The notes under the pieces: generated by a model | Database searches by the model: none | Told to the model about the DNA's origin: nothing | The model's input: only the letters and a program-made list of their open reading frames with translations | Position numbers and translations under genes: made by a program | Source of the DNA: QHXW01 sp035297145 | GTDB lineage: Bacteria > Acidobacteriota > Terriglobia > Bryobacterales > Bryobacteraceae | NCBI GenBank assembly: GCA_035297145.1 | Contig: DATGZN010000040.1 | Span: 1 to 64,000, forward strand | DNA length: 64,000 nucleotides | Direction of reading: 5' to 3' | Shown: positions 59,305-64,000 of the stretch, piece by piece | How the letters are laid out: every line of letters begins with the position of its first letter | How positions within the stretch are numbered: position 1 is the stretch's first letter

Positions 59305-60516
59305 TTAAGCCTTCGCTGTCACCCTGCTGCCTGCGTTCACAGCGGCTTCTTTCGCAACCAGTTCGCGAGCCAGAGAGCGCGACTCCCTGTCCACTTCGAG
59401 AATATCATTGATCGTCGCTGACTGCCCTTTCGCCATTTTCGACACAGTTTGTTCCACTATTCGATAGATGGTTGGAAAGCTGATTTGTCTCGCAAGAAAA
59501 GCTTCCACCGCTACTTCATCGGCCGCATTCAGCGTGCAAGTGGCTGATCCGCCAGCCGCTTGGCACTCATACGCCAACTTCAGCAGTGGGAACTTCGCCA
59601 AATCCGGCGGCCCGAATTCCCATCGCCGCGCCTCTGACCAGTCAATCTTAGGCACCGGCGCCTGCGTTCGCTCCGGGTAAGTCAGCGCGTATTGGATGGG
59701 CATGCGCATATCCGTCGCGGAAATTTGGGCAATCACGCTGCCATCGCTGTATTCGATCATTGCGTGTACCGAAGATTGCGGATGAATCACCACGTCCACC
59801 TGCGCAGGAGTGAAGCTGAACAGCCAGCAGGCCTCGATCACTTCAAAGCCCTTGTTCATCAGCGTGGCGGAATCGATGGTGATGCGGTTCCCCATTTTCC
59901 AGGTTGGATGCTTGAGCGCGTCTTCCGGAGTCACCCAGGCCAGTTGGTCAATCGGTGTCATGCGAAACGGCCCGCCCGATGCGGTCAGGATCAGCCGCGT
60001 GACCTCAGCCCGGTTGCCTCCCCGCAAGCATTGATGTGCGCCGTTATGCTCGCTGTCGATAGGGATCAGCTCCGCGCCGCTCACACGCACTGCGTCCATC
60101 ACCAGCCGGCCACCCGAGACCAGCACTTCTTTGTTCGCCAGCCCCACGCGTTTGCCAGCGCGAACAGCCTCATAAGTCGCTTCCAACCCAGCGACGCCCA
60201 CGATTGCCGATACGACGATTTGCGCTTCTGACGCGGTGGCTATAGCAACGAGGGCTTGCGGCCCGAAAAGCAACTCCGGCCAATCAGATTTCGCCAGGCC
60301 CGACTGGGTCAATCGCTCGCAGAGTTTAGCGCGGTTTTCTTCGTCTGGCACAACCGCGACGCCGGGACGAAACTCGACAATCTGCTCGGCCAGCCGCGTG
60401 ACGTTTCGGCCTGCCGCCAGCGCGTACACCTTGTATTGGTGGCTATTTTGCCGGATCACGTCCAGCGTGTTCACGCCGATGGAGCCTGTGGAACCGAGGA
60501 CGGTCAAGCGGGGCAT
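59305..60516 (-). CDS. dxr: 1-deoxy-D-xylulose-5-phosphate reductoisomerase
   Basis: 403 residues. NADPH loop TVLGSTGSIGVNTLDVI (5-20), ALVAIATASEAQIVVSAIVG, LANKEVLVSGGRLV (Lys), catalytic/metal stretch LIPIDSEHNGAHQCL (Asp, Glu), ASGGPFR, and PTWKMGNRITIDSATLMNKG with the flexible loop. It converts DXP to MEP, the committed step of the non-mevalonate isoprenoid pathway that feeds IspA (31291-32175). Confidence 0.96.
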   Translation of the reverse strand: MPRLTVLGSTGSIGVNTLDVIRQNSHQYKVYALAAGRNVTRLAEQIVEFRPGVAVVPDEENRAKLCERLTQSGLAKSDWPELLFGPQALVAIATASEAQIVVSAIVGVAGLEATYEAVRAGKRVGLANKEVLVSGGRLVMDAVRVSGAELIPIDSEHNGAHQCLRGGNRAEVTRLILTASGGPFRMTPIDQLAWVTPEDALKHPTWKMGNRITIDSATLMNKGFEVIEACWLFSFTPAQVDVVIHPQSSVHAMIEYSDGSVIAQISATDMRMPIQYALTYPERTQAPVPKIDWSEARRWEFGPPDLAKFPLLKLAYECQAAGGSATCTLNAADEVAVEAFLARQISFPTIYRIVEQTVSKMAKGQSATINDILEVDRESRSLARELVAKEAAVNAGSRVTAKA

Positions 60517-60777
60517 TCGGATTCAGCGGAGACTTCGACTCATGCTAGCACGGAAGCCGATGACGGTCATGTTGACCTCATGTAAACCATGTTCTGCCGT
60601 TTTCTGGAATCCGCTTTTTTGAAGACCCAAACCCTTTCGGGCGCCGGGGAGGATTGCTTCAGGGGTCTTTATTTTAGAGGTTAGTCTCGCTTTGGTGGGA
60701 GTTGCCTCCCCGGCTTGATTCCAATATTAGAATAGTCGCTTCAGAAATGCAACCAAAATTTGTATTATCGATTCCTA
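60517..60777. other. Intergenic region with interleaved inverted repeats
   Basis: Two pairs of perfect arms interlock: AAGACCC (60622-60628) with GGGTCTT (60663-60669), and GCCGGGGAGG (60643-60652) with CCTCCCCGGC (60705-60714). In A-B-A'-B' order they cannot both fold as simple hairpins; they form a pseudoknot or alternative structures. A further GGTCATGTTGACC palindrome lies near 60566. It is the 5' spacer of dxr on the minus strand. No ORF or tRNA is seen here. Confidence 0.5.
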
Positions 60778-61677
60778 CTAGCCCTGCCGGACACGCACTT
60801 CCACCCCCGCGATAGACTCTAAGACTTTGATTGTAGAGCAGATATCCTCTTCTCCGTGCCCAGTGGCGATGGCCGCCTGGAACATTTGCCGCGTAAGTCC
60901 AGTTAATGGAAGAGGTACGTTGAGCTCCTTGCCCGAATCCAGCATCAGCCCAATGTCCTTGTCCATCCATTTCACCGAGAACTGGGGACTGAAATCGCGA
61001 CGGAAGACGTAAGGTGCTTTAAAATCAATCAATCCGGACTTCGCCGCGCTATTGGTCAGAATCTCCAGCATCAATTGAGGATCCACGCCCCCCTTGGTAG
61101 CCAGGACCATGCCCTCGTTGAAACCCTGCAAGAGATTGGAAAGAATAAGGTTCTGGCTCAACTTGGCTTGTAAGCCCATGCCCAGCCCACCGCAGTAGTA
61201 GATTTTCTTCCCCATGGCTTCCATCCAGGGGCGGATTTTGTCGAGGATGGCCTGATCGCCACCGACCATGAAGGTCAAAGTGCCAGCATTGGCTCCAGGG
61301 GTCGAGCCGGTACAAGGCACGTCCAGATAGTGCGCGCCTTTGGCGGCAAATGCGGCGCCAATCTTGCGGCTACCACTAGGCGAGATGGTACTGGCGTCGG
61401 CGACGATCGAGCCGGATTTGATGCCTTCCACGACTCCGCCGGGGCCGAGGTTGACCTGTTCGGACATGGCCGTATCGCCGAGGCATAGGAAAATGCACTC
61501 GGCGTTCTCGGCGACCTCTTTTGGCGTGGCGCAGAATTTGCCCTTCTCCGCCGCGGCGAGTTCCTTCGCTTTTTCTCCCCTGTGCGACCACAGCGCCACC
61601 TGGTGTCCCGCGCGCAGAAGATTGCGCGCCATCGGATACCCCATGATTCCGAGGCCTAGAAAGCCTAGCTTTGCCAT
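60778..61677 (-). CDS. NAD(P)-dependent beta-hydroxyacid dehydrogenase (3-hydroxyisobutyrate dehydrogenase family)
   Basis: 299 residues. Rossmann motif GFLGLGIMGYPMARNLL (5-21), substrate motif DVPCTGSTPGANAGTLTFMV (usual DAPVSGG is DVPCTG), and GGLGMGLQAKLSQNLILSNL with the catalytic Lys (AKLSQN). Enzymes of this family oxidise 3-hydroxyisobutyrate, tartronate semialdehyde and similar acids, or reduce succinic semialdehyde. Substrate not fixed. Divergent from the gene at 61747 with a 69 bp spacer. Confidence 0.88.
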   Translation of the reverse strand: MAKLGFLGLGIMGYPMARNLLRAGHQVALWSHRGEKAKELAAAEKGKFCATPKEVAENAECIFLCLGDTAMSEQVNLGPGGVVEGIKSGSIVADASTISPSGSRKIGAAFAAKGAHYLDVPCTGSTPGANAGTLTFMVGGDQAILDKIRPWMEAMGKKIYYCGGLGMGLQAKLSQNLILSNLLQGFNEGMVLATKGGVDPQLMLEILTNSAAKSGLIDFKAPYVFRRDFSPQFSVKWMDKDIGLMLDSGKELNVPLPLTGLTRQMFQAAIATGHGEEDICSTIKVLESIAGVEVRVRQG

Positions 61678-61746
61678 TCCACTCTCCTAGTTTGATATGA
61701 ACCGCAATTGTACGACGCAGCGAGCATGTGCGACAATTGCCGTCCA

Positions 61747-62736
61747 ATGAAACCTCCCGTTCTGGTGACGAAACGGATCTATCCGGAAGCGATCAAGTAT
61801 CTGCAACAATACGCCGAGGTCGACTACGCCAATTCGGACGACGGCCTTCCCGCGGAAGAGCTGCTCCGGCGCATTCGCGGCAAGCAGGCGGTGGTAAGCC
61901 AGCTCACCGACAAGTTCACCGCGGCGGTGATTGATCAGCTCGAAGGAGTGCGCGTGATCGCGAACGTAGCCGTCGGATTCGACAATATCGATGTGGCGGC
62001 GGCGACACGGCGCAAGATTCTGGTCACGAATACGCCCGACGTTCTCACCGATACCACAGCCGATTTTGCTTTCGCGCTGATGATGGCCGCGGCGCGACGC
62101 GTAGTCGAAGGGCATCGATTCGTACATTCCGGGAAGTGGACGAAATGGCGGATCGATCTGCTGGTGGGCCAGGATGTGCATCACCACACGCTGGGCATTT
62201 TCGGTATGGGACGCATCGGGCAGGCGGTGGCGCGGCGGGGGCGCGGGTTCGACATGCGGATTCTTTACCACGACGCGATGCGCGCTTCCGAGGCGGTGGA
62301 GCGCGAGTTAAATGCGGAATTCGTGAGCGCGGAGCGGCTGCTGCGTGAATCCGATTTTGTGAGCCTGCACGTGCCGCTGCTGCCTGAGACGCGTCACATG
62401 ATGGCGTCGGATCAATTCCGCATTATGAAACCGACGGCGATTCTGGTGAATACATCTCGCGGTCCGGTAGTGGATGAAGCGGCGCTGGCGGCGGCGCTCG
62501 AAGAGGGCGTGATTGCCGGGGCAGGAATAGACGTGTTCGAGAACGAGCCGAGGGTGCATCCTGCGCTGCTGAAGCTGGAGAACGTGGTGCTCGCGCCGCA
62601 CATTGCCAGTGCTTCGGTAGACACACGCCGGAAGATGTCGATGATGGCGGCGGAGAACGCTGTAGCCGCACTGGAGGGGAGGCGGCCGGCGAATCTGTTG
62701 AATGGGGAGTTGTGGGCCGCGAATACACGCGAATGA
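61747..62736 (+). CDS. D-isomer 2-hydroxyacid dehydrogenase (glyoxylate/hydroxypyruvate reductase type)
   Basis: 329 residues from ATG 61747; the frame is open to 61708 without conservation. Family marks: NVAVGFDNIDVAAATRR, LTDTTADFAFALMMAAARRV, NAD-binding GIFGMGRIGQAVARRGRGF, SLHVPLLPETRHMM, NTSRGPVVDEAALAAAL (Arg), GAGIDVFENEP (Glu) and LAPHIASAS (His). It reduces glyoxylate/hydroxypyruvate or oxidises D-glycerate. It overlaps the following gene by 4 bp (ATGA). Confidence 0.92.
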   Translation: MKPPVLVTKRIYPEAIKYLQQYAEVDYANSDDGLPAEELLRRIRGKQAVVSQLTDKFTAAVIDQLEGVRVIANVAVGFDNIDVAAATRRKILVTNTPDVLTDTTADFAFALMMAAARRVVEGHRFVHSGKWTKWRIDLLVGQDVHHHTLGIFGMGRIGQAVARRGRGFDMRILYHDAMRASEAVERELNAEFVSAERLLRESDFVSLHVPLLPETRHMMASDQFRIMKPTAILVNTSRGPVVDEAALAAALEEGVIAGAGIDVFENEPRVHPALLKLENVVLAPHIASASVDTRRKMSMMAAENAVAALEGRRPANLLNGELWAANTRE

Positions 62737-64000
62737 ACGCGAATCATCGAGCTCGACATTCCGCGTGGGTTCGATCGCTCGCATTCCTGTTCGTGGCATC
62801 GGCGGTGGCGGCTGCCGACGTTCACCTGTGGGAGAAGCAGGAACTGACGTTTACTGCCTCGCAATCCTTTGCGAACCCTTACACGGACATCACCGTTTGG
62901 GTAGACCTCTCCGGACCCGGATTTCAAAAGCGCATCTACGGATTCTGGGATGGAGGGAAAATATTCCGCGTGCGCGTGCTCGCACCGGCTCCGGGCGATT
63001 GGACCTGGATGAGCGGATCGAATCCGCCTGACGCGGGTCTTGACGGCAAGCGTGGCGAGTTCCACGCGATTGCCTGGGCCGAATCGGAAAAGCAACAGAA
63101 CCCGCTGCGCCGAGGCTTTCTGAAAGCCACCGCGAATCAGCACGCCGTCGAGTTAGCGGATGGCACGCCGTTCTTCATCGTCGGTGATACGTGGTACTCC
63201 GCTGTCACCAATCGCTTTCGCTGGGACGACGACGAAAAGGAGCGCCCGCTCGGACCGGAGGCCGGGTTCAAGGACTATCTGCGTTACCGGAAAGCCGAGG
63301 GCTACAATGCCGTCGCCATCATTGCGGTGTTTCCGGCCTGGGCGACCGACGGCTCACCAGTGGACATTTTCCTCAAAGACGCCGACCACACCTGCGTGCG
63401 CTCCGCCTGGACCGAGTACGGCACCAAGAGCGCCAAGAACATGGAGAACGAGGGCGGGCGGCCGTTTCTGTTTCCGGGCAAAGTTCCCGGTTATGAAAAT
63501 CTTTATCCCGACGTCAATCGTCTCAACCCCGCATATTTCCAGTACATGGACCGCAAGATCGACTATTTGAACGCACAGGGCTTCATTCCATTCATCGAGG
63601 TCTCCCGGCGCGACCTGAGCATGTGCTGGAAGAAATACTACGGATGGCCGGATTCCTACGCACGGTACATCCAGTATGTCTGGGCGCGCTATCAGGCGAA
63701 CAACTGCGTGTTCAGCCCGATCCATTTCGATATCGACGAAGACACGATCCCGGCGAGCGACTTCAACAACGCCGTGCAGGTTGTGATGACGAAATACGGG
63801 CCGCCGCCGTATGGCACGCTGCTTTCGGCCAACTCCAGCCCATCCACGCTGGTGAATTTCGGCGAGGATTCCTGGGTGACGCTGCATCAATCCGGCAACG
63901 AGCGCGAGCACGATTACTACTGGTACCTGACGGAGATCTTCCAGGCTCCGCATCCCAGGCCGGCGCTGAACGGCGAGCCCTATTACGCCGGTTACAAGGA
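62733..64000 (+). CDS. Secreted glycoside hydrolase-like protein (DUF5060 + DUF4038 type), 3' partial
   Basis: 422 codons visible, open to the right edge. ATG 62733 overlaps the previous stop. Signal peptide SAWVRSLAFLFVASAVAAAD. A beta-sandwich domain of DUF5060 type (about 33-115: VHLWEKQELTFTASQSFANP, RVRVLAPAPGDWTWMSGSN) is followed by a DUF4038-type (apiosidase-like) barrel: ELADGTPFFIVGDTWYSAVT, DYLRYRKAEGYNAVAIIAVF, FIPFIEVSRRDLS, IHFDIDEDTIPASDF, RPALNGEPYYAGYK. The family hydrolyses plant-cell-wall glycosides; the substrate is not known. Acidobacteria carry many of these. Confidence 0.85.
   Translation, partial: MNANHRARHSAWVRSLAFLFVASAVAAADVHLWEKQELTFTASQSFANPYTDITVWVDLSGPGFQKRIYGFWDGGKIFRVRVLAPAPGDWTWMSGSNPPDAGLDGKRGEFHAIAWAESEKQQNPLRRGFLKATANQHAVELADGTPFFIVGDTWYSAVTNRFRWDDDEKERPLGPEAGFKDYLRYRKAEGYNAVAIIAVFPAWATDGSPVDIFLKDADHTCVRSAWTEYGTKSAKNMENEGGRPFLFPGKVPGYENLYPDVNRLNPAYFQYMDRKIDYLNAQGFIPFIEVSRRDLSMCWKKYYGWPDSYARYIQYVWARYQANNCVFSPIHFDIDEDTIPASDFNNAVQVVMTKYGPPPYGTLLSANSSPSTLVNFGEDSWVTLHQSGNEREHDYYWYLTEIFQAPHPRPALNGEPYYAGYK

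Overview
This 64 kb window is a high-GC bacterial chromosome segment that looks like an Acidobacteriota member of the Bryobacterales/Solibacterales type ("Candidatus Solibacter"-like). That assignment is an inference from gene content. The window has a MacB-like permease with the N-terminal helical region of the acidobacterial 'ADOP' group encoded next to a PadR regulator, a long CadC-like winged-helix/TPR protein, DUF507 and DUF1844 proteins, a CAAX-protease-related membrane protein and BshC (bacillithiol synthesis). I see no rRNA, tRNA, CRISPR array, prophage or complete insertion sequence.

Layout. 1-2200: a truncated group II intron reverse transcriptase, one copy of an interspersed repeat, and a TldD/PmbA-type protein. 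2200-8200: DedA-like protein, TPR protein, DUF507, ribokinase, then metK and ahcY (methyl cycle) separated by a double-hairpin repeat. 8200-16050: sensor/regulator, secreted propeller, YfhO-like and sugar-transferase genes mixed with decayed genes (antitoxin, histidine kinase and frameshifted vapC remnants). 16046-21583 (minus): a six-gene, fully overlapping operon mazG-GNAT-menC/racemase-EamA-MFS-SDR. 22009-25138 (plus): DUF1844, metallo-beta-lactamase fold enzyme, ribF and a lacD-like aldolase. 25139-26456: PIN toxin with a three-part fusion partner. 26469-32420 (minus): xseB-ispA-tlyA-nadK-gltP-glycosyltransferase, all overlapping. 32472-36486: small enzymes and a canonical VapBC pair with twin operators. 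36513-39290: two recA genes in tandem, then HU and a perfect terminator. 39346-44723: tatA, NIPSNAP, TPR, xylose-isomerase-like enzyme, two small zinc-ribbon proteins (one behind a near-consensus sigma-54 promoter), ABC-F ATPase. 44763-47923: a second PIN toxin with another unusual partner and a large palindromic operator, an amino-acid permease and a CAAX-protease-related protein. 47925-56176: aldolase, methyltransferase, secreted propeller, and two PadR modules with palindromic operators. 56311-60516 (minus): bshC, rseP, dxr. 60517-64000: a candidate structured intergenic region, two dehydrogenases and the start of a secreted DUF5060/DUF4038-type glycosidase that runs off the right edge.

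How the parts fit. Much of the window is housekeeping: methyl cycle (metK, ahcY), flavin and NADP synthesis (ribF, nadK), isoprenoids (dxr, ispA), low-molecular-weight thiol (bshC), envelope proteolysis (rseP), recombination (two recA). The accessory signal is toxin-antitoxin turnover: three PIN toxin loci with three different kinds of partner plus two decayed remnants. The strongest candidates for something undescribed are the PIN locus at 25219-26456, whose partner fuses a winged-helix, a VapB-like toxin-binding stretch and an extra C-terminal domain; its paralogue at 44763-45622 with a different partner; the tandem recA pair; and the overlapping GNAT/racemase/exporter operon.
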